Part shown: one piece after another, positions 8,014-17,144 of the stretch
Layout of the letters: each line of letters starts with the position of its first letter
Numbering within the stretch: the first letter of the stretch is position 1
Notes under the pieces: model-generated
Seen by the model: only the letters and a program-made list of their open reading frames with translations
The model's database searches: none
Told to the model about the DNA's origin: nothing
Made by a program: the position numbers and the translations under genes
Assembly (NCBI RefSeq): GCF_030269685.1
Contig: NZ_BSTT01000017.1
Location: 1-64,000 of the forward strand
From: Actinomycetospora sp. NBRC 106378
Lineage (GTDB): Bacteria > Actinomycetota > Actinomycetes > Mycobacteriales > Pseudonocardiaceae
DNA: 64,000 nt
Direction of reading: 5' to 3'

Positions 8014-9453
8014 GTGAGGACCACGCAACGTCATGGGTGCAATCCGGTGGACCGCGATGGAGCCTCTGGGGGAGCGCAGGCCGTGAACCCCCGACGACCC
8101 CCGACCGAGATCGAGGCGGTCCTCGCCCGCGACCACCGCTTCCAGGCGGGGCTCGGCCAGGCCCTCGTCACCGATCTCCCGGAGCAGGGACTTGCCGAGG
8201 TCCTCCACGAGCACCTCGGCCTGGCCGTGACCGTGGAGGACGCCTTCGGGCGCGTCCTGGTCCGGGCGGGTGGCGACGGCCCGCCCGAGCGGTCGACCCG
8301 TACGCAGCGTGACCGTCTTCTCGACGCGGCCCGGCGCGGGTCGGGGCCGGTCCGGGTGGGAGACCGGCTGGTCGGGGTGGCCGCCTCCCCCGGCACCCTC
8401 CACGGCCTGCTCGTCGTCCACGACCCAGCGGGCACGCTCGCGCCCCCCGACGGGTCGGCCCCGGACCGCGACGCCCACCTCGTGAGCCCCTGGGACGGGG
8501 CCGTGCACGCGATCGGCCTGACCACCAGCGCACTCACCCTGCATCTGCTCCACCGCCGATCCCTGGCCCGGACCGAACTGCGGCTGCGCCACGACCTCGT
8601 GGAGACGGTGCTGCTCGAGTGCCACCCCGACGACCTGGAGGCGGAGGTCGATCGGCGGGTCGGTCGGTCGTCGGCCTGCGGCCACGACCTCACCGGCCCC
8701 CACCGCGTGCTGGCCGTCCGACCCCGCGGCGGACGCTGGCCGGACGGCGGGACGGTGGGCGACCTCATGGAGCTCGCCGCGCGCCGTCTCGACATGTCCT
8801 TCCTGGGGACCCGGCAGGGGCAGACCGCCGTCCTCGTGTGCGGGCCCCCGGCCGCGTGGCTGGACGCCGACGGGTCCGCGACCGCCCCGTGGTCGGACCG
8901 TGTCGGCAGCGGTGGGGACGGTCGCGACCGCCTCACGCGCGCCGAACAGGCGTGGCGGATCGTCCACGAGACGTTCAACGACGTGCTGGGGGGCGCCCCC
9001 GCGATCGGGATCGGTGGCTTCGTCGCACGGCCCGAGCACCTCTCCCGTTCCTACCGCGAGGCGATGCAGGCCCTGACGGTGTGCACCCGCCACGGGGACG
9101 TCGGGGGCCTGATCGCGTTCGAGGAGCTCGGGATCTACCGGCTCCTCGCGACGCCCGAGAGCCGCCGGGAGGCCCGCGCGTTCGTCGACGACTGGCTGGG
9201 CAGCCTGATCGCCTACGACGCGGAACGGCACGCCGGTCTGGTGCAGACCCTGGGCGTCTACCTCGACCAGGGCGGCAACTACGACGCCACCGCCGCCGCG
9301 CTGCACATCCACCGCTCCACGTTGCGCTACCGGCTGGGACGCATCCGGGAGCTCTCGGGGCACGACCTCACGGACGTCGACACCCGCCTCAACCTGCACG
9401 TCGCGGTGCGCGCCGCCGTCGTCGCCGAGCCGCCCGTCCTGCCCGCGGGGTGA
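8014..9453 (+). CDS. PucR family transcriptional regulator, paralogue 1
   Basis: 479-residue regulator of the PucR/CdaR group. It has an N-terminal sensory region, a central GGDEF-like region, and a C-terminal helix-turn-helix (DATAAALHIHRSTLRYRLGRI) followed by a short tail. PucR proteins typically control purine, amine or sugar-acid catabolism. The GTG at 8014 was chosen because the paralogue at 14341 aligns without gaps from residue 1 (M-x-x-T-Q-R). GTG 8083 with a GGAG box is the alternative. Its natural target is not evident. It is divergent from an AraC gene. Confidence 0.88.
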   Translation: MRTTQRHGCNPVDRDGASGGAQAVNPRRPPTEIEAVLARDHRFQAGLGQALVTDLPEQGLAEVLHEHLGLAVTVEDAFGRVLVRAGGDGPPERSTRTQRDRLLDAARRGSGPVRVGDRLVGVAASPGTLHGLLVVHDPAGTLAPPDGSAPDRDAHLVSPWDGAVHAIGLTTSALTLHLLHRRSLARTELRLRHDLVETVLLECHPDDLEAEVDRRVGRSSACGHDLTGPHRVLAVRPRGGRWPDGGTVGDLMELAARRLDMSFLGTRQGQTAVLVCGPPAAWLDADGSATAPWSDRVGSGGDGRDRLTRAEQAWRIVHETFNDVLGGAPAIGIGGFVARPEHLSRSYREAMQALTVCTRHGDVGGLIAFEELGIYRLLATPESRREARAFVDDWLGSLIAYDAERHAGLVQTLGVYLDQGGNYDATAAALHIHRSTLRYRLGRIRELSGHDLTDVDTRLNLHVAVRAAVVAEPPVLPAG

Positions 9454-9620
9454 CGCCCGTCCGGACTTCGCGCCACCGGGTCGGGCACGGACGGTCGGTT
9501 CCGCCACGTCGGGTCGACGCGGGCGCAGCGGCCACCCGGCGAGGGTGGGCGTACCCGGGGGCGCGCTGTCCCCTGCCCGGGTCCGGACGGACGCGCGGGC
9601 CCGTCTGACGAGGAGGAACG

Positions 9621-10832
9621 ATGTCCGAGCACGGACGTCACGGCACCGCCACGATGGAGGCGGCGGATCGCGACACCACGGTCATCGGCCTGCTGGCCGA
9701 CCCCGACACCCCGACCGAGGTCGCGACGAAGCTGGCCGACCAGCTCTCGCCCCTGCTCAACGACTACGTCGACGGCGAGGTGGTCTGGGACGTGCGGACC
9801 ATGACCCACCCGGTCACCGCGTCGGTCCAGGACCCCGAGGAGGTCCTCGACGTGGTGGCCGACCAGGCCGCGGAGGCCGGCTGGGACATGGGGGTCTACC
9901 TCACCGACCTGCCGATCCAGCACGGCAGCCGGCCGGTCCTGGCCGACATCGACCACGACCGCAGCGTCGCCGGGCTGTCCCTGCCCGGGTTCGGGGCCTT
10001 CCGGCAGCACGAGAAGGTGCGCAACGCCGTCGTCCGCCTGGTCGCCGACCTGGCCGGGGTGGCCGACGCGGGTCTCGATCAGGAGGAGCACCACCCGGGC
10101 CGTCTCGGGCGGGCGCTCGGCCGGCGTCTGGGGCGGATCCGCGCCGTCGAGGCCGACGAGGGCCGGCACACCCGGCGGTACGTGGCGAGCCGCGGCTTCG
10201 GCCGGCTCCGCCTGCTGCTCGGGATGGTGCGCACCAACGAGCCGTGGAAACTCGTGCTGGGGATGCGCACGGCCCTGGCCGCCGTCATCGGCACGAGCGC
10301 GTACCTGACGATCAACACGACCATGTGGTTGCTCGCGACCCGCCTCGGCGCCCCCAAGCTCACCCTGACCATGGTGGTCGCGGTGGCGCTGATGGTGGCG
10401 TGGATCATCGGTGCCCACCACCTCTGGGAGCGCGCCGACGACGACGAGGACCGCGAGGAGGTCTGGCTCTTCAACGTCTCGACGGTGCTGACCCTGTCGA
10501 TCGGCGTGCTCGTCATGACCGCCGCGGTGTACGTGCTCACCCTGGTCGCTTCGGTGTTCTTCCTCGAGCCGTCCGTGTTCGCCCAGTACCTGGGACGGCC
10601 CCCGACGTGGAGTGACCACCTCCTGCTGTCCTGGCTGGCCACCGGGCTCGCCACGGTGGCCGGCGCCCTCGGTTCCGGGCTCGACAGCGAGGAGGCCGTG
10701 CGCCGCGCCGCCTACGGCTACCGCGAGCGTCAGCGCCGCGACGAGGTCACCGAGGACCAGGACGGCGGGGGCAACGGGGACGACGGGAACGACGACGGGG
10801 ACCGGAAGGACCGGTCCCCGTCGTCGTCCTGA
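9621..10832 (+). CDS. Membrane protein of unknown function with cytoplasmic N-domain
   Basis: 403 residues. About 215 residues of soluble N-terminal domain (VIGLLADPDTPTEVATKLAD, DVRTMTHPVTASVQDPEEVL) precede four predicted membrane helices between about 215 and 350. An acidic Gly/Asn/Asp-rich tail ends the protein. I do not recognise a named family. A strong AGGAGG box precedes the ATG. The C-terminal coding bases form a 15-bp hairpin, so the acidic tail may partly reflect a terminator embedded in the gene. It is convergent with the next operon. Confidence 0.8.
   Translation: MSEHGRHGTATMEAADRDTTVIGLLADPDTPTEVATKLADQLSPLLNDYVDGEVVWDVRTMTHPVTASVQDPEEVLDVVADQAAEAGWDMGVYLTDLPIQHGSRPVLADIDHDRSVAGLSLPGFGAFRQHEKVRNAVVRLVADLAGVADAGLDQEEHHPGRLGRALGRRLGRIRAVEADEGRHTRRYVASRGFGRLRLLLGMVRTNEPWKLVLGMRTALAAVIGTSAYLTINTTMWLLATRLGAPKLTLTMVVAVALMVAWIIGAHHLWERADDDEDREEVWLFNVSTVLTLSIGVLVMTAAVYVLTLVASVFFLEPSVFAQYLGRPPTWSDHLLLSWLATGLATVAGALGSGLDSEEAVRRAAYGYRERQRRDEVTEDQDGGGNGDDGNDDGDRKDRSPSSS
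10791..10825. terminator. Hairpin embedded in 3' coding end
   Basis: GACGACGGGGACCGG pairs perfectly with CCGGTCCCCGTCGTC around a 5-base AAGGA loop. The stem ends 5 bases before the TGA at 10830-10832 and 20 bases before the end of the convergent gene, so it can terminate transcription from both sides while coding the acidic tail. Confidence 0.7.
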
Positions 10833-10844
10833 CCGCGGCCGGGG

Positions 10845-11177
10845 TCAGGCGCCGCCGCGCTGCGTCGCGGCGGCGAGCGCCCGGTCGCGCTCCCGGTCGC
10901 GCTGCTCGTCCCGCAGCTTCACGTAACCGTCGTCGTCGCCCCCGATCGGCTTGGCCGCGCCCTCGAGGGCCTCACCGACGAACCGGATCGGCACCGGGAG
11001 CGAGCGGTGCGTGAGCATCACGAGGAACGGGGCCGCTGCGATGAACGCGCCCAGGGGCGGGTCGATCAGTCCCAGCGCCAGGGCGACGCCGACGCCGCCG
11101 AAGTAGCCGATCGAGCGTGGGACGTCGACGAGGACCGGTCCGATCCGGACCTCGAGGGTCGCTGATTCGTCCGACAT
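10845..11177 (-). CDS. Small membrane protein, last gene of dehydrogenase operon
   Basis: 110 residues. A short polar N-terminus leads into two hydrophobic segments (SIGYFGGVGVALALGLI and GAFIAAAPFLVMLT), then a charged, predicted helical C-terminal tail rich in Arg, Asp and Glu. It begins 10 bases after the stop of the zinc dehydrogenase gene, so it is likely translated from the same message. No family assignment is possible. It could anchor or assist the upstream enzymes, but that is only an inference from position. Confidence 0.65.
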   Translation of the reverse strand: MSDESATLEVRIGPVLVDVPRSIGYFGGVGVALALGLIDPPLGAFIAAAPFLVMLTHRSLPVPIRFVGEALEGAAKPIGGDDDGYVKLRDEQRDRERDRALAAATQRGGA

Positions 11178-11187
11178 GGATGTCCCC

Positions 11188-12357
11188 TCAGGGCGTCAGG
11201 ACGACCTTCTCGCAGCCGTCGGCCTTCTCGAGGAACGTGCGGTAGCCCTCCGGCGCCTGCCCGAGCGGCAGGCGGTGGGTGATGACGAACGAGGGGTCGA
11301 TGTCCCCGTTGCGGATGTGTTCGAGCAGTGTCGGCATGTAGCGGTGCACGTGGCACTGACCGGCGCGCATGGTCAGGTACCGGTTCATGAACGACCCCAT
11401 GGGGAACTTGTCGGTCACGCCGCCGTAGACCCCGATGACGGAGACGATGCCGCCGTTGGCACAGCTCGCGATGGCCTCGCGGAGCACGTGCGGACGTTCG
11501 GTCTCGAGCCCCAACGCCTGCTTGGTGCGGTCGTAGGCGTGGACCGCGCCGTGGGCGTGGTGGGCCTCCATCCCCACCGCGTCGATGCATTTGTCCGGCC
11601 CGCGTCCCCCGGTCATCTCCACGAGCGCCTCCGGCACGGAGACCTGCTCGTAGTCCAGGGTCTCGGCCCCGGTCTCGGCCGCCATCCGGAGCCGGTAGTC
11701 GATCCGGTCGATCGCGATCACCCGCTCGGCACCCCGCAGGAAGCAGCTCGCGATCGCGAACTGGCCGACCGGGCCGCAGCCCCAGACCGCGACGACGTCG
11801 CCGGGGCCGACCTCGGCCATGTCGGCGCCCATGTACCCGGTCGGGAAGATGTCCGAGAGGAAGAGGACCTTCTCGTCGGGGAGCTCCGACTCGACCTTGA
11901 GCGCCCCGAAGTCGGCGAACGGCACCCGGGCGTACTCCGCCTGGCCACCGGGGTAGCCGCCCAGCATGTGGGAGTAGCCGAAGAGCGCTGCCGGCGAGTG
12001 GCCCATCAGCTTCTCGGCGATGCCCGCGTTGGGGTTGGAGTTCTCGCACAGGGCGGTGAGGCCGCGTTCGCAGGCCCCGCACACGCCGCAGGCGATCGGG
12101 AAGGGCACCACCACGCGATCCCCGACCGACAGGTCGTCCACCCCCGGGCCGGTCTCGACGACCTCCCCCATGAACTCGTGCCCGAGGACGTCGCCCTCGC
12201 GCATCGTCGGGATGAACCCGTTGTAGAGGTGCAGATCGGAACCGCAGATCGCGGTCGAGGTGATCTTCACGATGGCGTCGCGCCGGTTGAGGATCGTGGG
12301 GTCGGGGACGTCCCGGACCTCCACCGACCGCTTCCCGGTCCAGCAGTTGGCTCGCAT
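11188..12357 (-). CDS. Zinc-dependent alcohol/formaldehyde dehydrogenase (MDR), copy A
   Basis: 389-residue medium-chain dehydrogenase close to the glutathione-independent formaldehyde dehydrogenase group. The N-terminal half has catalytic zinc ligands in TAICGSDLH and LGHEFMGE, and a structural zinc loop [15 protein letters not shown]. The NAD-binding Rossmann motif is WGCGPVGQ. Substrate and cofactor cannot be fixed from sequence. It is the middle gene of an operon, 17 bases after the SRPBCC gene and 10 bases before a small membrane protein gene. A second dehydrogenase of the same subfamily occurs at 21042 in a matching context. Confidence 0.88.
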   Translation of the reverse strand: MRANCWTGKRSVEVRDVPDPTILNRRDAIVKITSTAICGSDLHLYNGFIPTMREGDVLGHEFMGEVVETGPGVDDLSVGDRVVVPFPIACGVCGACERGLTALCENSNPNAGIAEKLMGHSPAALFGYSHMLGGYPGGQAEYARVPFADFGALKVESELPDEKVLFLSDIFPTGYMGADMAEVGPGDVVAVWGCGPVGQFAIASCFLRGAERVIAIDRIDYRLRMAAETGAETLDYEQVSVPEALVEMTGGRGPDKCIDAVGMEAHHAHGAVHAYDRTKQALGLETERPHVLREAIASCANGGIVSVIGVYGGVTDKFPMGSFMNRYLTMRAGQCHVHRYMPTLLEHIRNGDIDPSFVITHRLPLGQAPEGYRTFLEKADGCEKVVLTP

Positions 12358-12374
12358 GACAGTCTCCTTCCGCC

Positions 12375-13298
12375 TCAGGCGACCGGCTGGGCCGGGCGCT
12401 GGGCGAGCTGCTGACGGGTGGACTGACCGGACGGGCTGCCCCCCGAGCGGACGACCTCACCGATCTCCAGGACCTGCTTGAAGCGGCGCAGGTCGTCGCG
12501 CAGCTGCTGGTTCGGCTCCTCCCCCAGCAGCGTCGCCACGGCGGCCCCCGTGCTCCCGCCGGGCGGGCGGTACCGCAGGTCGACGACGATCTCGGTGCCC
12601 CGGCCGCCCGCGGCGTCGCGGAACCGCACCGTGCCCGCGTTCTCCACGTCGGCGCCGGCGACCGAGCGCCACGAGATCTCCTCGTCCTCACGGTCCGTCG
12701 TCATCTCGGCGTCCCAGCGGACCGTCGTCCCGGCCGGCCCCGAGGCCTCCCAGTGGGAACGGCCCGACGGGTCCACCCGCACCGTGCGCAGGTGCGCCAT
12801 GAACTCCGGGAGGTGCTCCAGGTTCCGCCAGTGGCGGTACGCCTCGCCGCGCGACCGGTTCACGGTGATCGCGGCGGTCGCGCGGCACTCGCCGTCGTCG
12901 GACTCCTGCGACAGTCGGCGGGCCGCCGCGACGTCCGTGGCGGTCACCCCGGCGAGCGCGGCCAGGGTCAGTCCGAGCCGGGTCGGCGAGGCCCCGCTCC
13001 GGGCCGCACCGGCCACCACCGTGGCGATGTCGAGCACGTCGCCCGCGATCCGGGTCCGCACCCAGGTGGCCTTCCTCCGCCCGCCGAGGATGCCGGCCCC
13101 GTGCACCAGCTCCCGGACGCCGTAGAGCATCGTCGTCGCGCGGCCCGTCGGGCCGGGATCGCGGACCCCCGCCAGGCGGGCGACCACCCCCGGGCTGGCG
13201 ACCTCCGCGGCGCCGAGGGCCAGGCTGAACACACCCAGTCCCGCCACCAGGCCCGCCGTCCCGTTCGATCGGCTCGAGCCCGTTCCGGTCGTCGTCAT
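12375..13298 (-). CDS. DUF4267-like membrane domain fused to SRPBCC (cyclase-like) domain
   Basis: 307 residues in two parts. Residues 1-130 are a hydrophobic, Gly/Ala-rich region like DUF4267/epimerase-associated membrane proteins. Residues about 135-275 form an SRPBCC/polyketide-cyclase-like ligand-binding fold ([41 protein letters not shown]). An AGGAGG box precedes the ATG. It starts the operon with dehydrogenase A. Its tail ([13 protein letters not shown]) resembles the end of the small protein that precedes dehydrogenase C, which suggests a functional link. It may bind a hydrophobic small molecule. Confidence 0.8.
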   Translation of the reverse strand: MTTTGTGSSRSNGTAGLVAGLGVFSLALGAAEVASPGVVARLAGVRDPGPTGRATTMLYGVRELVHGAGILGGRRKATWVRTRIAGDVLDIATVVAGAARSGASPTRLGLTLAALAGVTATDVAAARRLSQESDDGECRATAAITVNRSRGEAYRHWRNLEHLPEFMAHLRTVRVDPSGRSHWEASGPAGTTVRWDAEMTTDREDEEISWRSVAGADVENAGTVRFRDAAGGRGTEIVVDLRYRPPGGSTGAAVATLLGEEPNQQLRDDLRRFKQVLEIGEVVRSGGSPSGQSTRQQLAQRPAQPVA

Positions 13299-13551
13299 GC
13301 CGTCCTCCTCTCGTCGTGCGTTGCGAGGAGGTGGTAGCCGTTCGTCGCGACACCCCGGGCGACGGGCGCGGATTCCGTCCGGCGAGGACGACGGGCCCGG
13401 TCCGGATGCGGTCCGCCGGGTCGAGGCGGACCCACGGCCCGTCCGACCAGGGGAACCACGGTGGGGGGCTTTCGGCCGGGCAGGCCGGTGCCCGGCCGGT
13501 CCGGCCCGGGTCATCGTGACCGGACAGGGCCCGAACCACCGGAGGAGACAG

Positions 13552-14292
13552 GTGACCAGGGGAATCAGGGACACCATCCGTACGGCACGACCGATCGGGG
13601 ACGAGGAGGAGGCGGCGGACACGCTTGTGACCGCGCTCGTCCGGTCGGCCCGCGGCATCGCCGGCTGCGACCACGTCGCCGACGTCCTGACGTGCGTGGC
13701 GGAGGGCGCGGCCGCGGTGGTCCCCGGCGTCCAGGACGCCGGGGTCACCGTGCGGGGCCCCGACGGCCTCGCCTGCGCCGCGTCCACGACCGACACGGCG
13801 GCCGCCGTCGACCGGGCCGCGATCCGGGCCGCGGAGGGGCCGTGCTTCGAGGCGGTCGCGCGGGCCGGCACCGTGGTCCTCGCCGACGCGGCGACCGAGA
13901 CCCGGTGGCCCCAGTTCGTGCAGGAGGCCGTCCGGCACGGCGTCCGGGCCAGCCTGTCCGTGCCGTTCAGCGGGCGGTGGCCGGTGGGAGCCCTCAACCT
14001 GCACGTCACCGGCCACGCGCTGGCCGATCCCGCGCTGCGCGACCGGATCTGCCGTGAGGCGCGCATCTTCGCGCTCTACGCCTCGATCGCGCTCGCCGGA
14101 GCCCACCGGGTGGAGAACCTGGAGCGGGCGGTCGAACGACGTGACGTCATCGGCCAGGCCAAGGGCATCCTGATGGCGCAGCACGACATCGACGCCGACG
14201 ATGCGTTCGAGCGCCTGCGCCAGGCCTCGCAGCACACCAACATCAAGCTGCACGACATCGCGTCCTGGGTCGCCGCGCGACGCACACCCTGA
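13552..14292 (+). CDS. GAF-ANTAR RNA-binding antiterminator regulator
   Basis: 246 residues. A GAF sensor domain occupies about residues 30-180 (GPCFEAVARAGTVVLADAAT). A C-terminal ANTAR domain follows (RDVIGQAKGILMAQHDIDAD, then a helix with LRQASQHTNIKLHDIA). ANTAR proteins bind paired hairpins in nascent RNA and prevent termination. The conserved alanine and aromatic pattern of ANTAR helices is present. The GTG has a GGAGGAG box 5-8 bases upstream. It is divergent from the SRPBCC/dehydrogenase operon and lies just before the second PucR gene. The target RNA is unknown. Confidence 0.88.
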   Translation: MTRGIRDTIRTARPIGDEEEAADTLVTALVRSARGIAGCDHVADVLTCVAEGAAAVVPGVQDAGVTVRGPDGLACAASTTDTAAAVDRAAIRAAEGPCFEAVARAGTVVLADAATETRWPQFVQEAVRHGVRASLSVPFSGRWPVGALNLHVTGHALADPALRDRICREARIFALYASIALAGAHRVENLERAVERRDVIGQAKGILMAQHDIDADDAFERLRQASQHTNIKLHDIASWVAARRTP

Positions 14293-14340
14293 GCCACCCC
14301 GCACCTTGACCGCAGGGGTCCGTTCGGGTTCCGTGTCGAA

Positions 14341-15807
14341 ATGCAGGACACGCAGCGTGGCGGGGTCGATGCGATCGGCGACGATCCGACCTCGGACGAC
14401 CGAATGGCGTCGAGCGGCCGGCAGACCCGGGCCGAGGTGGAGGCCGCTCTCGCCCGCGAGTTCCGCTTCCAGGAGCAGCTGAGCCGGGCGCTCGTCACGG
14501 AGCGTCCCGAGCAGGGCATCGCCGCGGTGCTGCACGACCACCTCGGTCTCGACGTCGCCGTCGAGGACCCGTTCGGGCGGGTCCTCGCCCGGGCCGACGG
14601 GACCGCCACGTACCCCCGGCTGACCCCCGTCCAGCGCGACCACCTCGTCGACGCGTCGCGGCGCGTGTCGGGCCCGCTGCGGGTCCGCGACCGGCTGGTC
14701 AGCATCGCCGCCACCCGCGGCGCCGTGCTCGGCCTGATCGTCGTCCACGACCCGGACGCCACGCTCGAGCCGGCGGACCGGAAGGACCCGGAGAGCGACG
14801 CGAGACCGGGGAGCCCGCGGGCCGGGGCCCTGCACGCGGTCAGCCTGGCCACGGGCGCCCTGACCCTGCACCTGCTGCACCGCCGCAACCTGGCCCGGAC
14901 CGAACTGCGGCTCCGGCACGACCTCGTGGAGACGGTGCTGCTCGAGTGCGAGCCGGACGACCTCGAGGCCGAGGTCGAGCGCCGGATCGGACGGGCGTCG
15001 GCCCTCGACCACGACCTGACCGGACCCCACCGCGTCCTGGCTCTCCGCCCCCGGCACGGTCGCTGGCCGGAGGGCGAGGCCGTCGGGGACCTGATGGAGC
15101 ACGCCGCGCGCATCCTGGACATGGCGTTCCTCGGCACCCTGCGCGGACAGACCGCGATCCTGGTGTGCCGGCCCCCCGCGGCGTGGCTCGCCGAGAGCGG
15201 CGCGGCGACCATGCCGTGGTCGGGTCGGACGAGCGCGGCCGCGCCCACCGGGCGCGGTGGCTCGGCCGAACCCCGCTCCGGACCGGCCTGGCAGGTCGTC
15301 CACGACGCCTTCACCCACGTGCTGCAGGACGCCCCCGCGATCGGGGTCGGCGGCTTCGTCGACCGGCCCGAGCACCTCCCCCGCTCCTACCGCGAGGCCA
15401 TGCAGGCCCTCACGGTGCGCTCGCGGCAGGTCGACCCTCGCGGGCTGCTCGCCTTCGAGGACCTCGGGCTCTACCGGCTCCTCGCCACCCCCGAGGGCCG
15501 GCGGGAGGCGGGCGCGTTCGTCGAGGACTGGATCGGCACCCTGCTCGCCTACGACGCCGAGCGCCAGGCCGACCTGGTCCACACCCTCGGGGTCTACCTC
15601 GACCACGGCGGGAACTACGACGCCACCGCGGCCGCCCTGCACATCCACCGCTCGACGCTGCGCTACCGCCTCCAGCGCATCCGCGAGCTGTCCGGCCACG
15701 ACCTCGCGCACACCGACACCCGACTGAACCTGCACGTCGCCGTCCGCGCCGCCGTCGTCGCCGAGCCGGCCGTCCTCCCCGACACGGGTTCGTTCCCCGC
15801 CCCGTGA
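14341..15807 (+). CDS. PucR family transcriptional regulator, paralogue 2
   Basis: 488-residue paralogue of the regulator at 8014. Identity is high and includes the long shared stretch around TELRLRHDLVETVLLEC and the C-terminal helix-turn-helix DATAAALHIHRSTLRYRLQR. Both proteins carry 30 N-terminal residues before the conserved E-(I/V)-E-A, with M-x-x-T-Q-R at the start, which supports the ATG at 14341. ATG 14404 remains possible. It probably arose by duplication with 5 kb of other genes now between the copies. The two may respond to different ligands through their variable middle regions. No SD box is evident. Confidence 0.88.
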   Translation: MQDTQRGGVDAIGDDPTSDDRMASSGRQTRAEVEAALAREFRFQEQLSRALVTERPEQGIAAVLHDHLGLDVAVEDPFGRVLARADGTATYPRLTPVQRDHLVDASRRVSGPLRVRDRLVSIAATRGAVLGLIVVHDPDATLEPADRKDPESDARPGSPRAGALHAVSLATGALTLHLLHRRNLARTELRLRHDLVETVLLECEPDDLEAEVERRIGRASALDHDLTGPHRVLALRPRHGRWPEGEAVGDLMEHAARILDMAFLGTLRGQTAILVCRPPAAWLAESGAATMPWSGRTSAAAPTGRGGSAEPRSGPAWQVVHDAFTHVLQDAPAIGVGGFVDRPEHLPRSYREAMQALTVRSRQVDPRGLLAFEDLGLYRLLATPEGRREAGAFVEDWIGTLLAYDAERQADLVHTLGVYLDHGGNYDATAAALHIHRSTLRYRLQRIRELSGHDLAHTDTRLNLHVAVRAAVVAEPAVLPDTGSFPAP

Positions 15808-15911
15808 GCACCACGCCGACCGCGCCGGACTGATCTGCGGAGCCGATGTCCCCGCGTCCGCGCCCCGGCAGCGTGGGCGGGGACAGTGCGGACGACGGCG
15901 AGGAGACACGG

Positions 15912-17093
15912 GTGACCAGGTGGACGGGGACCGCATGGACAGGGACGCGGATCGACACGGCACCGCGACGGAGCACCGGGGCCGCCCGTCGCCGGCCGGG
16001 CGCCGAGGCCCACGGGCCCGCCGACCCGCGGCGTGGCACCGACCCGCTGCGGGTCGCCGTCGTCGCCCCGCCCTGGCTGGAGCTCCCGCCCGACGCCTAC
16101 GGGGGTGTGGAGGCCATGTGCAGCGACCTCGTGGACGCCCTCGTCCGGCGTGGTGTCGCGGTCACGCTCCTGGCCCCGGGGGAGCACGGGACCACCGCGG
16201 CGTTCCGTCCGACCGGGCCCGTCGCCGATCCCCGGCTCATGGGCCAGGCTCTCCCCGAGGTGGTGCACGCGGCGCAGCTCCCCGAGCTGCTGGCCGACCT
16301 CGGGGTCGACGTGGTCCACGACAACACGCTCGCCGGCCCGCTGGTCGCGGCGTCGCACGGGCTCCCCACGGTGGTCACCGCGCACGGACCGGTCCAGGGC
16401 GCCCTGGGGACCTACTACCGGGCCCTGTCCGTCGGCGCGGCCCTCGTCGCGCTCTCGGACGCCCAACGCGGGGACCTGCCGACGGCGCGGTGGGCGGCGA
16501 CGGTGCCCAACGGGGTGCGTCCCGACCGGTTCCCGTTCCGCGCGGAGAAGGACGAGTACGCCCTCTTCCTCGGTCGCATGAGCCCGGACAAGGGCCCGGT
16601 GGCGGCCATCGACGCCGCCCGGGCCGCCGGCATCCCGCTGGTGATGGCGGCCAAGTGCCGCGAGGACGCCGAGGTGGCGTACTTCGAGCACGCCGTGGAG
16701 CCGCTCCTCGGCGGGGACGTGGAGTGGGTCGGAGAGGTCGGCGGCCGGCGCAAGCTCGACCTCCTCGCCGGCGCGCGCTGCCTGCTGTTCCCGATCGACT
16801 GGGAGGAGCCGTTCGGGATGGTGATGATCGAGGCCATGGCGTGCGGGACCCCCGTGGTCGCCCTGCGCCGCGGCGCGGTGCCGGAGGTGGTCGACCACGG
16901 ACGCACCGGCTGGGTGTGTGACCGGCCCGTGGAACTGCCCGGGGCGATGCTGCGCGCCCACGAGATCGACCCCCGCGAGTGCCGGGCGGTCGTCGAGGGG
17001 CGGTTCTCCGACGCGAAGCTGGCCGCGAACTACGAGCGGGTGTACCGCCGGACCGCCGCGGTCGCCCGGGAGGCGGCACGGCCCGCCTCCTGA
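15912..17093 (+). CDS. Glycosyltransferase family 4 (GT-B fold)
   Basis: 393 residues. A basic, Thr/Arg-rich leader of about 45 residues precedes a GT-B glycosyltransferase: LRVAVVAPPWLELPPDAYGG at the N-domain, HDNTLAGPL and VTAHGPV in the middle, then the retaining GT4 signature FGMVMIEAMACGTPVVALRRG with the E-x7-E pattern and nucleotide-sugar binding. No membrane helix is seen. It probably acts on cytoplasmic glycan, glycolipid or trehalose/glycogen-type substrates, but the acceptor is unknown. GTG 15912 has an AGGAG box; ATG 15846 upstream is less likely. Confidence 0.85.
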   Translation: MTRWTGTAWTGTRIDTAPRRSTGAARRRPGAEAHGPADPRRGTDPLRVAVVAPPWLELPPDAYGGVEAMCSDLVDALVRRGVAVTLLAPGEHGTTAAFRPTGPVADPRLMGQALPEVVHAAQLPELLADLGVDVVHDNTLAGPLVAASHGLPTVVTAHGPVQGALGTYYRALSVGAALVALSDAQRGDLPTARWAATVPNGVRPDRFPFRAEKDEYALFLGRMSPDKGPVAAIDAARAAGIPLVMAAKCREDAEVAYFEHAVEPLLGGDVEWVGEVGGRRKLDLLAGARCLLFPIDWEEPFGMVMIEAMACGTPVVALRRGAVPEVVDHGRTGWVCDRPVELPGAMLRAHEIDPRECRAVVEGRFSDAKLAANYERVYRRTAAVAREAARPAS

Positions 17094-17108
17094 GCGGTGC
17101 GGCGCGCC

Positions 17109-17127
17109 CGGACGGGCACGCCGTCCG
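17109..17127. terminator. Small hairpin between convergent genes
   Basis: CGGACGG and CCGTCCG form a 7-bp stem with a 5-base loop, between the glycosyltransferase stop (17093) and the HtrA gene end (17145). It is short, so the call is weak. Confidence 0.3.
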
Positions 17128-17144
17128 CCCGACCCGGGTGGGCC

